From the NCBI GenBank assembly GCA_963728655.1, contig CAVSLD010000002.1:806001-870000 (forward strand): a stretch of 64,000 nucleotides of DNA, written 5' to 3'. The notes under the pieces are model-generated. The model saw nothing but the letters and a program-made list of their open reading frames with translations, was not told the origin of the DNA and ran no database searches. The position numbers and the translations under genes were made by a program. This document shows, in pieces, positions 50,103-58,544 of the stretch; positions within the stretch are counted from its first letter, which is position 1, and every line of letters begins with the position of its first letter. This stretch comes from Iamia sp963728655 (GTDB lineage: Bacteria; Actinomycetota; Acidimicrobiia; Acidimicrobiales; Iamiaceae).

Positions 50103-50762
50103 GTGGTGGCCATGGCGCCGCTGGCCCTGGGGGTGGCGCCCTTCGGCCTCGTCGTCGGGGCCACCGCGGCGGAGGAGGGGCTGTCGCTGCTCCAGGCGTC
50201 GGGGCTCTCGCTCGGCGTGTTCGCCGGGGCCAGCCAGCTGGCGGCCATCGACCTGCTCGGCTCCGGGGCCCCGCTGCTCGTCGTCATCGGCACCGCACTG
50301 ATCATCAACATGCGGATGGTCATGTACTCGGCCTCGCTGGCGCCCCACGTGAGGGAGATGCCCAAGCGTCGGCGCCTGGCCATGAGCTACCTGCTGGTCG
50401 ACCAGGCCTACGCCCTCTCCATCGTCCGGTGGGAGCGGCGCGACGAGCCCCTGTCCGCCCGCTTCGCCTTCTACCTGGCCGTCGCCCTCCCCCTCTGGAC
50501 CGTGTGGCAGGTCACCACCGTCGTCGGGGCGGTGGTCGGCAGCAACGTCCCCGACGACATCCCGCTGTCGTTCACCGTCACCCTCGTGTTCCTGGCCGTG
50601 CTCGTGCCCAGCCTGACCGACCGGCCGCGCATCGTGGCCGCCTTGGTCGCCGTCGGGGTGGCGATCGGTGCCCGGGGCCTGCCCGCCGACCTCGCCCTCA
50701 TCGTGGGCGCCCTCAGCGGCATCGCCGCCGGGGCCTGGTGCGACGCTCGGACGAGCCGATGA
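50103..50762 (+). CDS. azlC: AzlC family branched-chain amino acid exporter, large subunit
   Basis: A 219-residue membrane protein with about six helices. PLALGVAPFGLVVGATAAEEG and GASQLAAIDLLGSGAPLLVV with INMRMVMYSASLAPHV are the AzlC signatures. GTG 50103 is the start in this frame, but the family N-terminus normally begins earlier (AARGGGARDGVVAM reads through the GTG with one indel), so a frameshift near 50085 from GTG 50056 is possible. It works with AzlD, encoded with a four-base overlap, to export branched-chain amino acids or analogues. Confidence 0.92.
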   Translation: MVAMAPLALGVAPFGLVVGATAAEEGLSLLQASGLSLGVFAGASQLAAIDLLGSGAPLLVVIGTALIINMRMVMYSASLAPHVREMPKRRRLAMSYLLVDQAYALSIVRWERRDEPLSARFAFYLAVALPLWTVWQVTTVVGAVVGSNVPDDIPLSFTVTLVFLAVLVPSLTDRPRIVAALVAVGVAIGARGLPADLALIVGALSGIAAGAWCDARTSR

Positions 50763-51070
50763 GCGACACCTGGATCGTCATCGTGGTCGTCGGCCTCGGC
50801 ACCCTGGCGGCGCGGGGCTCGTTCCTGATGGTCGCCCACCGGTCCCAGGAGGTGTCGCCGCAGGTGGCGAGGGTCCTGCGCATGATCCCGCCCGCCGCCC
50901 TGGCCGCCATCGTGGGCCTCCAGCTCTCCGACCCCGACGGCTCCACCGGCCTGGTGGCCCGGCTGGTGGCCGCCGCGGTGGCGACGGTCATCACCTGGCG
51001 CTGGGCCAACCTGGTGCTGGCCCTGGTGGTCGGCCTCCTCACCGTCGTCGCCCTCGACGCCGTGGTCTGA
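50759..51070 (+). CDS. azlD: AzlD family transporter small subunit
   Basis: A 103-residue membrane protein with three to four helices. The family features TWIVIVVVGLGTLAARGSFL (with the Arg-Gly) and VLRMIPPAALAAIVGLQL are present. ATG 50759 overlaps the stop of azlC as ATGA, so the two subunits are translated together. Confidence 0.93.
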   Translation: MSDTWIVIVVVGLGTLAARGSFLMVAHRSQEVSPQVARVLRMIPPAALAAIVGLQLSDPDGSTGLVARLVAAAVATVITWRWANLVLALVVGLLTVVALDAVV

Positions 51071-51087
51071 CCCCACGACCGACCCGG

Positions 51088-51153
51088 CGGACAGAGTGTG
51101 CCAGGCACGACCTGTCCCGGCGGACAGAGTGTGCCTGGCACGACCTGTCCCGC
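51088..51153. repeat. tandem duplicate of a 33-bp unit with internal palindrome
   Basis: Two adjacent 33-base units (51088-51120 and 51121-51153) differ at two positions. Each contains GTGCC-A/T-GGCAC, nested in ACAG/CTGT. They lie between the azlD stop and the stop of the convergent FAD reductase gene, so they may act as a bidirectional terminator or a REP-type element. Confidence 0.8.
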
Positions 51154-51168
51154 CGGGCTCCCTCGATG

Positions 51169-51901
51169 TCAGCCGGAGGGGCCGAAGCGCTCGACGCGGA
51201 CGGACGTGACGGGCACACCGGCCGCCACGGCGACCGCGGAGGCGGCCTCGGCGAAGGCGGTCGACCCGCAGACGTAGGCCGTGGTGTCGGGGGCGAGGGG
51301 CGGCAGGTCGCCGAGGGCGAGGCGGCCGGGGGGCCGGGGGTCGCCGGCCGGTGCCCGCCGGGTGTGCACGACGGTGACCTCCGGGCCCGGGAGCTCGGAC
51401 GCGTAGTACAGGTCCTCGGGCGTGCGGACCGAGACGACGAGGTGCACCCGGTCCGCGGTCCCGGTGCGCCGGGCGTGGCGCAGCATGGCCATGAGCGGCA
51501 CCACCCCGGACCCGCCGCCGAGCAGGAGGGCGGGCCCGTCGCCCCGCCAGGCGAACCAGCCCCCGATCGGGCCCCGGACCTCCAGCAGGTCGCCGCACCT
51601 CCAGCACGTCGTGGAGGAACGAGGACACCTCGCCGTCGGGGAGCAGCTCGACGGTGAGCTCGACCTCCCCGGTGGCGTCGGGCGCGGAGGCCACCGAGTA
51701 CGACCGGCTGGCCACGTAGCCGTCGGGCGCGACCAGGCGGACCACGTAGTGCTGGCCCGGCAGGTGGGCCACCGGGTCGGTGAGGCGCAGGCGGAGCGTG
51801 CGGGCCGTCGCCGTCTCGGGGCGGACGGCCACCACCGTGGCCTGCTGCCAGGGGCCCGGGCCGGGGGCCGGGGGCGGGGGAGCAGGTGCGGGCTCAGTCA
51901 C
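51169..51901 (-). pseudogene. FAD-binding oxidoreductase (ferredoxin reductase-like), frameshifted
   Basis: GTG 51901 reads TEPAPAPPPPAPGPG, then the FAD domain with ASRSYSVASAP (FAD site) and VELTVELLPDGEVSSFLHDVL. Near 51597 the frame shifts to GDLLEVRGPIGGWFAW, GGGSGVVPLMAML, the NAD(P) domain, and TAYVCGSTAFAEAAS, ending at TGA 51169-51171. A one-base change gives about 243 residues. The start overlaps the end of the molybdopterin enzyme gene by eight bases (GTGACTGA), so this is probably its reductase partner. No Fe-S domain is visible. Confidence 0.78.
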
Positions 51902-52506
51902 CCTGGTAGCGCTGCTCGGTCCACGGGTCGCCCCGGTCGTGGTAGCCGTTCTCCTCCCAGAACCCGGGCTCGTCGTGGTCGAGGAGGCGGAGGTCCGACG
52001 ACCCACTTGGCGCTCTTCCAGAAGTAGAGGTGGGGGACCAGCAGGCGGGCGGGGCCGCCGTGGGCGGCGGGGAGCGGGCTCGCCGTCGACCTCCCACGCC
52101 ACCCAGGCCCGACCGTCGGTGACGTCGGCCAGCGGGAGGTTCGTGGTGTAGCCGGTGTGGCTGGTCGCCACGACGTGGGAGGCGGCCGGGAGCGCGGCCC
52201 CGGCCGCCTCGAGGAGGGTGTCGACCGAGACGCCGGTGAAGGTCATCCCCAGCTTCGACCACGTGGTGACGCAGTGGATGTCGCCCTCGTAGGTCGACGG
52301 TGGCAGGGCGTGGGCCTCGTCCCAGGTCCAGGTGGTGGGCGCTCGCACGAGCCCCGACACGCCGAAGGTCCAGGTGGCGGTGGGCAGGACCGGGGTGACC
52401 TCGGCGGTCAGCACCGGCCAGTCGGCCCCGGCGTCGTACTGGCCCGGTGGCAGGCGAGGGTCCCGTGGGGGGCGTCGTCGCCCGGTGAAGCCCCTGGTCA
52501 CGTCCA
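51894..52506 (-). pseudogene. molybdopterin-dependent sulfite oxidase-like enzyme, frameshifted
   Basis: ATG 52506 starts DVTRGFTGRRRPPRDPRLPPG, then the Mo-pterin domain with the Mo-ligand Cys in GDIHCVTTWSKLGMTF and the block VATSHTGYTTNLPLADVTDG. Near 52075, in a run of G, the frame shifts to GGPARLLVPHLYFWKSAKWV, and near 52005 to LRLLDHDEPGFWEENGYHDRGD, ending QRYQGD at TGA 51894-51896. The full product is about 205 residues, the sulfite oxidase-like (MsrP/YuiH) group, without signal peptide. It overlaps its FAD reductase partner. Confidence 0.8.
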
Positions 52507-52572
52507 TGGCTGCGCTCCTCGTGCTCGGGCCGCCGGTGGTGGGCGGCCGGGCTCGCGCCCGGCCGCACGGTC

Positions 52573-52815
52573 CTACTGCTGGTAGCCCTCGACGGTCGCC
52601 GTGCTGCGGGCCTCGGCCTCGTCGGGGTCGAGGCCCACGTCGCGCCGGGCCCGGCGCTGGCGGAGCAGGTCCCAGCACTGGTCGAGCAGGACCTCGAGCT
52701 CCTGGATGCGGGCCCGGTCGGCATCGGAGGCCTCGCCGCGGGCCTCCTTGCGGCGGAGCTCGTGCTCCTCCTCGTCGAGGGTGGAGATGGAGCGGAGGGT
52801 GTCGTCGTCGGCCAC
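52573..52815 (-). CDS. DUF2630 family protein
   Basis: An 80-residue highly charged coiled-coil-like protein (SISTLDEEEHELRRKEARG, then DADRARIQELEVLLDQCWDL) with a conserved DLLRQRRARR region and a GLDPDEAEAR end. These are the marks of DUF2630, a small actinobacterial family of unknown role. GTG 52815 follows GAGGAGG; a TACGCT hexamer lies about 50 bases upstream. Confidence 0.9.
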   Translation of the reverse strand: MADDDTLRSISTLDEEEHELRRKEARGEASDADRARIQELEVLLDQCWDLLRQRRARRDVGLDPDEAEARSTATVEGYQQ

Positions 52816-52962
52816 GGGCCTCCTCGGTGCCGGGCGGGGCGGACCCGCGCCAGGGGAGCGTACGGGCGGCCCGGTCCCCTTGCACCGGCGACCACGGTGG
52901 CGGCGCCCGTGCCACCCCGGCGAGGATGTCCCGATGCCGTCCCCCCGCCCCTGCGCCCGCCG

Positions 52963-53994
52963 GTGAGCGGGCTGGCGCACGTCGCCGCCTTCCTGGGCGG
53001 TGCCGCGGTGGTGGTGGCCGTCGTGCTCTCGGCGGTGAAGACGGTGGTGCTGCCCCACGGTCGGGGCGCTCGGCTCACCGGCGTCCTCTTCGTCGGGGTG
53101 CGACGTCTGATCGAGCTCCACGAGCGGCTCCCCGCCGCGGCCCGGCGCCGTCACCGGGCCATGAGCCTCTACGCACCGGTGTCGCTGGTGCTGCTGCCCT
53201 TCGTGTGGCTGTCGGGGACGATGCTCGGCCTCACCGCCATGTTCTGGGGCCTGGGCACGCACCCGCTGCGGGCCGCGTTCAAGCTGGCCGGGTCGTCGAT
53301 GCTGACCCTGGGTTTCGCCGACGTGTCCGACCTGCCCCGGGAGGTGCTGAGCTTCTTGTCCGCCGGCCTGGTGATCGCCGTGCTGGGCCTGCTGCTGGTC
53401 ACCTACCTGCCGTCGATCTACGCCGCCTACTCGGCTCGCGAGACGGCGGTGACGTCGCTCGACGTGGTCGCCGGCGCTCCCCCCCGGGTGTCGGCCCTGC
53501 TCGTCCGCCACCACCGCATCGGCGGGGTGGACCGCCTCGACGAGGTGTGGCGCACCTGGCGGGACTGGTTCACCAGCGCGGCGGAGTCCCACACCGCCCT
53601 TCCCGCCGTGGTCCTGTTCCGCTCCGGCGACCCGGAGCGCAGCTGGCTGCGGGCGGCGGAGACGGTGCTCGACGCCGCCGGCATGCAGCTCGCGATCGGG
53701 GAGGAGCGCAACGCCGAGGCCGCCCTCTGCATCCGGGCCGGCTACGTGGCCCTGCGGGCGATCGCCGAGTTCTACCGCTTCGAGGTCACCACCGACCCCG
53801 GACCCGACGACCCCATCACCGTCGGGCGGGCCGACTTCGACGCGGTGGTCGCCACCCTGGAGGCGGCCGGCGTCCCGCTGCCCGCGGACCGCGACCAGGC
53901 CTGGCGGGACTGGGCCGGCTGGCGGGTCAACTACGACGAGGTCGTGCGCCAGCTGGCCGAGCTCACCGCCACCGAGCTCACGCCGCCGTCCTGA
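52963..53994 (+). CDS. membrane protein with K+-channel-like pore segment
   Basis: A 343-residue protein. Four hydrophobic segments lie in residues 1-155: VAAFLGGAAVVVAVVLSAVK, then LYAPVSLVLLPFVWLSGTML, a re-entrant-like FKLAGSSMLTLGFADVSDLP, and LSAGLVIAVLGLLLVTYLP. The SMLTLGFADV element placed between two helices recalls the selectivity filter of two-helix K+ channels (TTVGYGD) but lacks the exact GYG. The rest is a cytoplasmic helical domain (GGVDRLDEVWRTWRDWF, then AIGEERNAEAALCIRAGYVAL). GTG 52963 is the start with the best context. Function unproven. Confidence 0.7.
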   Translation: MSGLAHVAAFLGGAAVVVAVVLSAVKTVVLPHGRGARLTGVLFVGVRRLIELHERLPAAARRRHRAMSLYAPVSLVLLPFVWLSGTMLGLTAMFWGLGTHPLRAAFKLAGSSMLTLGFADVSDLPREVLSFLSAGLVIAVLGLLLVTYLPSIYAAYSARETAVTSLDVVAGAPPRVSALLVRHHRIGGVDRLDEVWRTWRDWFTSAAESHTALPAVVLFRSGDPERSWLRAAETVLDAAGMQLAIGEERNAEAALCIRAGYVALRAIAEFYRFEVTTDPGPDDPITVGRADFDAVVATLEAAGVPLPADRDQAWRDWAGWRVNYDEVVRQLAELTATELTPPS

Positions 53995-54012
53995 GCGACG
54001 CCCTCCCGGTGC

Positions 54013-54226
54013 TCAGGTGTCGCCGATCGACTCGCGGTCGCGGGACAGCAGCCACCTGCCGGCCCGGACCGGCTCGTACCGGGGCGGGTCGTCAGGGCCG
54101 TGCACCCGTCGAGGACCTCGATGCGGGCGTGGGGGGGTCGAGGTCGAAGAGCAGCACCAGCGAGAAGCGGTGGCGCCCGACGGGGTTGCGCACGCGGTCC
54201 TCGGGCCAGGGGTCGGGCCCGTCCAT
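54013..54226 (-). pseudogene. small hypothetical protein, frameshifted
   Basis: ATG 54226 reads MDGPDPWPEDRVRNPVGRHR then FSLVLLFDLDPP. After a run of C near 54130 the frame changes to HARIEVLDG, and near 54110 to GPDDPPRYEPVRAGRWLLSR ending ESIGDT at TGA 54013-54015. The span is one base off a multiple of three. About 70 residues if intact. No family recognised. Confidence 0.45.
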
Positions 54227-54293
54227 GGGTTCCCGGCCTGCACCTGCGGGTGCGCGGGGCCCGCGGCGCCGTCGTCCGGGGTGCGTGGGGTCG

Positions 54294-55139
54294 TCAGCGG
54301 TAGAGGCGGGTGACGGTGGCGATGTCGGCGCCGTCGTCGCCCTCCGCCGCGGCCCGGGCCATCTGGTCGCGGGTGGCCTCGGTGGCGGGCAGCGCGTGGC
54401 CGTCGGCCGCGGCCAGGGCGGCGGCCAGGCGGGCGTCCTTGGCCCCCAGCGCCGTGCTCCACCACGCCTCCTGCTCGCCGGTGAGGATGCCGTCGAAGCG
54501 GTTGGCCAGGACGGGGGCGACGAGGGGCGTGCCTTCCAGCAGCTCGCGGACCTGGTCGTCGGACAGCCCGCCGGCCCGGCCGACGGCGACGGCCTCGGAC
54601 AGAGCCACCACGGCGTCGAGCAGCAGGACGTTGGCGGCCAGCTTGGCCGTGCTGGCCTGGGCCGCGGTGGGATAGCGGCGCACCGTCTCGGTCAGGTCCC
54701 CGAGGACCTCGTCGACCACGGCGATGGCCACCTCGGCCCCGCCCAGCAGGTAGGTCGCCCCGCCGGAGGCCACCCCGGCGGGCGGGCCGAGGATCGGCAT
54801 GGCTGCGAAGCTGGGGATCACCCCGGCCAGCGCGGCGCTGGCCTCCGGCGAGATGGTCGAGACGTCGACGTAGGCGGTGGCGTCGGTGATGGAGGCCCGC
54901 ACCCCGCCGTCGCCCAGGGCCACCTCGCGCACCGCGTCGTCGTCGGAGAGGCTGCTGAGCACGAGGGCCGCACCCGTCACCGCCTCACCGACGGTCGCCG
55001 CCTCTCGTGCGCCCGCCTCGACCAGGTCGGGGGCCCGGCCCGGCGTGCGGTTCCAGATCCTCACCGCATGGCCGGCGTCGACCAGCCGTCCGGCCAGGGC
55101 CTGGCCCATGCGTCCCATCCCGAGCACTGCGATGTCCAT
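54294..55139 (-). CDS. NAD(P)-dependent oxidoreductase, 3-hydroxyisobutyrate dehydrogenase family
   Basis: A 281-residue beta-hydroxyacid dehydrogenase. The N-terminal Rossmann motif is VLGMGRMGQALAGRL; SSLSDDDAVREV, VDVSTISPEAS and FAAMPILGPPAGVASGG (the substrate-binding signature) follow; and TAKLAANVLLLD has the catalytic Lys. The C-terminal part has GAKDARLAAALA, the second conserved Lys. CAGGAT lies six bases before ATG 55139. Substrate is unknown; glyoxylate or succinic semialdehyde reductases are close relatives. Confidence 0.92.
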   Translation of the reverse strand: MDIAVLGMGRMGQALAGRLVDAGHAVRIWNRTPGRAPDLVEAGAREAATVGEAVTGAALVLSSLSDDDAVREVALGDGGVRASITDATAYVDVSTISPEASAALAGVIPSFAAMPILGPPAGVASGGATYLLGGAEVAIAVVDEVLGDLTETVRRYPTAAQASTAKLAANVLLLDAVVALSEAVAVGRAGGLSDDQVRELLEGTPLVAPVLANRFDGILTGEQEAWWSTALGAKDARLAAALAAADGHALPATEATRDQMARAAAEGDDGADIATVTRLYR

Positions 55140-55232
55140 GGGGCCATCCTGCCGACAGGGCGGGGTCGTCCCCACCCGCACGGACGGGTGGCCGGCGAGG
55201 AGGGCCGCCGCCGGCCCGGTCGCCGCGCCCCC

Positions 55233-56255
55233 TCAGGGGTCGATGGTCTGGAGCTCGCCGGTCTCCCGGCTGGTGGTCCACAGGCGCCCGGTGCCGGGGT
55301 CCACCGCCACGGTGTTGGCCTGCTGGACGGTGGGGATGCGGTCGACCTCCACCGGCTCGTCGCCGGAGACGTCGAGGCCCACCAGCTCGTTGCGGGCGGT
55401 GAGGGTGACCCAGACGACGTCGGCCTCGGGGTCGTAGGTGATGCCGTAGGGCGTGCCCTCCAGCGGGAGGCTCGCGACCTGCTCGAGGGGGTCGGTGGAG
55501 AAGACGAGCACGGCGTCGCCGCGGGTGTCGTTGACCACCAGGCGCCCGTCGGTGGTGGCCACCACGTGGGTGGGGCCCTCGCCGGCGGGGACGTTCCCGA
55601 GGCCCTCCTCGGTGGCCAGGTCGTAGAGCGACACGGTGAAGTCGCCCACGTCGACCACGCCCACGCCGTCGTCGCCGACGGCGGCCACGCCGCCGGGCTG
55701 CTGGCGGTCCTCGAAGGTGTGGACCACCTCGCCGTCGTCCACCACCGACAGGGTCCCGCCCCGCTCGTCGGCCACCAAGATCCGTCCCGAGCTGGTCTCG
55801 GTGGCGTCGTGGGGGTACTCGCCCACCTCGGTCTGGGTGGTCTCGCCGTCGGGCAGCGACACCGTCACGAGCGTGTCGGAGTCCTCGGCCGGCACCAGCA
55901 CGGGACCGCCGGGTCCGGCCAGCTGGAGGTGGCGGGCGTGACCGGGCAGGGCCACGCGCCGGACCTCCTCACCCGTCGCCCCCTGGACGAGGACCAGCTC
56001 GGTGGCGTTGCGCACGGCCACCGCGAGGATGTCGGTCTCGTCGTCGTAGACCATCCCCTCGGGCTGGGGGGCCAGCTCGACCACCGTGCCGGCCGGCTCC
56101 ACGTCGGGCACCGGGGCCTGGGCCGGCTCGGCCGCGCCCAGGGGCTCGGTGGTGGTGGCGTCGGCGCCGGCGTCGTCACCCCCGCAGGCGGCGACGAGCA
56201 GCGCCAGCACCAGCGCGGGGAGCAGGGGGGTGGGAGGACGGGTCCGCCGGGTCAC
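55233..56255 (-). CDS. YncE-like beta-propeller lipoprotein
   Basis: A 340-residue secreted protein. The signal peptide PLLPALVLALLVAAC ends in a lipobox (LVAAC), then a disordered DAGADATTTEPLG linker, then at least six repeated blades of about 42 residues (YDDETDILAVAVRNATELVLV, YDPEADVVWVTLTARNELVG, VDPGTGRLWTTSRETGELQ). The blades match the YVTN/YncE-type propeller found in surface binding proteins. GTG 56255 is supported by CAGGGT seven bases upstream. Ligand unknown. Confidence 0.85.
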   Translation of the reverse strand: MTRRTRPPTPLLPALVLALLVAACGGDDAGADATTTEPLGAAEPAQAPVPDVEPAGTVVELAPQPEGMVYDDETDILAVAVRNATELVLVQGATGEEVRRVALPGHARHLQLAGPGGPVLVPAEDSDTLVTVSLPDGETTQTEVGEYPHDATETSSGRILVADERGGTLSVVDDGEVVHTFEDRQQPGGVAAVGDDGVGVVDVGDFTVSLYDLATEEGLGNVPAGEGPTHVVATTDGRLVVNDTRGDAVLVFSTDPLEQVASLPLEGTPYGITYDPEADVVWVTLTARNELVGLDVSGDEPVEVDRIPTVQQANTVAVDPGTGRLWTTSRETGELQTIDP

Positions 56256-56413
56256 CCGGCCCACCCTGGCACAGGGTCTCGGCGGCGTCGCCGCGGGAGA
56301 TCTCTCGGCCCGCCCGCCCTTGCGGCCGGGATGTGGCCGCAGTGGTGGCGACGATGGCCCCTGCGCCGCCGGAGGAGCCGGCGGGACCGACAAGCCCAGG
56401 AGGACCCACCACC

Positions 56414-56785
56414 ATGGACATGAAGCTCGAGCTCGTCCCCGTGCCCGTCACCGACGTCGATCGGGCCAAGGCCTTCTACGTCGACCAGGTCGGCTTCGCC
56501 GCCGACGTCGACGCCGTCGTCCACGAGGGCCTGCGCTTCGTGCAGCTGACCCCACCGGGGTCGGCGTGCTCGATCATGATCGGTGAGGGGATCACCGAGA
56601 TGGCCCCCGGGTCCCAGCAGGGCCTCCAGGTGGTCGTCGCCGACGCGGACGAGGCCCGCGCCCACCTCACCGACGCGGGTGTCGAGGCCAGCGAGGTCGA
56701 CGAGCAGCCCTGGGGCCGCTTCGTCACGTTCCGCGACCCCGACGGCAACCAGTGGTCGCTCCAGCAGCTCCCGCCCCGGGACTGA
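56414..56785 (+). CDS. VOC family (glyoxalase/bleomycin-resistance-like) protein
   Basis: A 123-residue two-module VOC fold: KLELVPVPVTDVDRAKAFYV and VGFAADVDAVVHEGLRFVQL in the first half, LQVVVADADEARAHLTDAGV and PWGRFVTFRDPDGNQWSLQQL in the second. The conserved DPDGN and Glu/His metal positions are partly kept, so it may bind a metal, but the substrate is unknown. It starts at ATG 56414 after CCAGGAGGACC. It is convergent with the XRE regulator. Confidence 0.92.
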   Translation: MDMKLELVPVPVTDVDRAKAFYVDQVGFAADVDAVVHEGLRFVQLTPPGSACSIMIGEGITEMAPGSQQGLQVVVADADEARAHLTDAGVEASEVDEQPWGRFVTFRDPDGNQWSLQQLPPRD

Positions 56786-56788
56786 CCC

Positions 56789-57610
56789 TCACCCACCCCC
56801 GGACGAGGCTGCCCGCGCGCGCAGGGCGCGCTCGGTGGCCTCGTCGGCGGGGAAGAACAGCTCGACGGCCAGCTCGTCGAGGGTGATGTCGCGAGGTGAG
56901 CCGAAGGTCGTCAGGGTCGTGAACATCGACAGCACCGATCCCTGGACCTCCAGCTCGAAGGGCACCAGCAGGTCGGGCTCGGCCCGCGGCGTGGTCCAGT
57001 CGGTGCGGGCCCGCAGGTCGGCGACGTCGGGGTAGGTCCCGACCTCGGCCTCCAGCGCGGCCAGCTCGGCATCGCCGGTCACCGCCACCAGCCGGTGGAG
57101 CTGGGCCAGCAGGTAGCGCCCCCAGTCGTCGAGGTTGCGGGTGCGGGCCGCCAGTCCCTCGGGGTGGAGGCCGGCCCGGAACATGTTGAGCGGCGGCCCC
57201 GCCAGCTCCGGGGGCAGCAGGCTGGTCAGGGCGGACGCCGGTGCGTTGGCCAGCACCACGTCCCAGTGCCGGTCGAGCACCACGCCGGGGAACGGTGCAT
57301 GGGCATCGAGCAGGCGCTGCAGGGAGGCCTGGACCCGGGCCATCCCCGGGGAGTCGAGCGGCGCCTCGCCGTAGCGGGGGGCGAAGCCGGCCGCGAGGAG
57401 GAGGGTGTTGCGCTCCCGCAGGGGCACCGCCAGCCCCTCGGCCAGGGCCAGCACCAGCTCCGGGCTGGGCCGGGACCGGCCCGTCTCGACGAAGCTCAGG
57501 TGCTTGGGCGACACGCCCACGTCGTGGGCCAGGTCCATCTGGCTGCGTCCTCGTCGGGCCCGCCAGTCCCGCAGGAGGGGGCCCACGCCGCGGGCGGCGG
57601 ACCGGCTCAC
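56789..57610 (-). CDS. XRE family transcriptional regulator (MmyB-like)
   Basis: A 273-residue regulator with an N-terminal HTH (LLRDWRARRGRSQMDLAHDVGVSPKHLSFVETGRSRPS, residues about 12-49) and a C-terminal MmyB-like ligand-binding domain (NTLLLAAGFAPRY, VVLDRHWDVVLANAPAS, FRAGLHPEGLAAR). It is divergent from a SnoaL-like gene, with a perfect palindrome (57699-57720) between them. Such pairs usually regulate the adjacent small enzyme. Confidence 0.93.
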   Translation of the reverse strand: MSRSAARGVGPLLRDWRARRGRSQMDLAHDVGVSPKHLSFVETGRSRPSPELVLALAEGLAVPLRERNTLLLAAGFAPRYGEAPLDSPGMARVQASLQRLLDAHAPFPGVVLDRHWDVVLANAPASALTSLLPPELAGPPLNMFRAGLHPEGLAARTRNLDDWGRYLLAQLHRLVAVTGDAELAALEAEVGTYPDVADLRARTDWTTPRAEPDLLVPFELEVQGSVLSMFTTLTTFGSPRDITLDELAVELFFPADEATERALRARAASSGGG

Positions 57611-57698
57611 CGGTGGGCCTCGACGGCGCGGAGGAGGGCGGTGGGGCGGGTCACGGCCCCACTGTCCCCGGCCACCGGGGGGCGGGGCAACAACCTCC

Positions 57699-57720
57699 GA
57701 GGTAGTGGCGGCACTACCTC
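57699..57720. promoter_or_regulatory. perfect operator-like palindrome
   Basis: GAGGTAGTG (57699-57707) and CACTACCTC (57712-57720) are exact reverse complements around GCGG. It lies between the XRE gene (start 57610) and the SnoaL gene (start 57795), 75 bases before the latter, and is probably the XRE binding site. Confidence 0.7.
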
Positions 57721-57794
57721 ACGGGTGATCGCCACACCGCCGGGTGGAGGGGGACGATGGCCCCGTCATCGACCCCGAGTCCGAGGAGACCACG

Positions 57795-58166
57795 ATGTCC
57801 GACCTGGAGACCACCATCGACACCTACCTGGAGGCCTACGGCGAGGCCGACCCGGCCCGCCGGGCCGAGCTCATCGCCCGGGCCTGGTCCGAGCAGGGCC
57901 ACCTGGCCGACCCGCCCATGGACGCGACCGGCCACGCCGAGATCGATGCCATGTTCGCCGCCGTCCAGTCCCAGTTCCCGGGCCACACCTTCCGGCGGAC
58001 CAGCGCGGTCGACGCCCACCACGGCGTCGCCCGCTACCGCTGGGAGCTCGTGGCCCCCGACGGCGCCGTCACCCTCACCGGCATGGACGTCGCCGTGCCC
58101 GACGACGACGGGCGCCTGCAGCGGGTCGCCGGGTTCTTCGGCGACCTCCCGCCCGTCGCGGCCTGA
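57795..58166 (+). CDS. SnoaL/NTF2-like protein
   Basis: A 123-residue cone-shaped alpha+beta fold protein: LETTIDTYLEAYGEADPARR, WSEQGHLADPPMDATGHAEI (helix-sheet core) and FAAVQSQFPGHTFRRTSAV with GVARYRWELVAPDGAV. The family includes polyketide cyclases, isomerases and simple ligand binders. ATG 57795 follows GAGGAG. It is probably controlled by the divergent XRE regulator. Ligand unknown. Confidence 0.9.
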   Translation: MSDLETTIDTYLEAYGEADPARRAELIARAWSEQGHLADPPMDATGHAEIDAMFAAVQSQFPGHTFRRTSAVDAHHGVARYRWELVAPDGAVTLTGMDVAVPDDDGRLQRVAGFFGDLPPVAA

Positions 58167-58187
58167 CGGGCCCAGCCCACGACCGGG

Positions 58188-58544
58188 TCAGGCCGAGGTG
58201 GCGTCGAGGTGCTGGAGCAGGTCGTGGGCGGCCAGCTCCACCGCCTTGTGACGCCACTCGGCCGCCCGGTAGCGGCAGGCGATGAGGCCGCTGCGGTGCA
58301 CCCGCCGCAGGTCGCCGTAGACGAAGGCGCACCGGGCCTTGGTGCCGTCGGCCGCCCCCTCGGTGAGGCCCAGGTGCCAGGCCGCGTACTCCTCCCACGG
58401 GTGGCGGTCGAGGAAGGCGTTCTGGGCCGTGGCGTCGGGCTGGACGTCGCCCCAGTCGCTGTCGAGCACGTACTGGTGGGCGTCGATCAGCTCCCGGCAC
58501 CGGGCCACGCCGGCCTCGTTCACCGCGTACGACGCCACGTCCAC
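58188..58544 (-). CDS. conserved hypothetical protein
   Basis: A 118-residue soluble protein. Conserved-looking blocks are LIDAHQYVLDSDWGDVQP, FLDRHPWEEYAAWHLGLTEG and KARCAFVYGDLRRVHRSGLIACRYRAAEW. It is the kind of short protein found widely among actinobacteria with no assigned role; several Trp, Tyr and Arg residues suggest a ligand pocket. GTG 58544 is preferred over 58538 for length. It is convergent with the SnoaL gene. Confidence 0.8.
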   Translation of the reverse strand: MDVASYAVNEAGVARCRELIDAHQYVLDSDWGDVQPDATAQNAFLDRHPWEEYAAWHLGLTEGAADGTKARCAFVYGDLRRVHRSGLIACRYRAAEWRHKAVELAAHDLLQHLDATSA

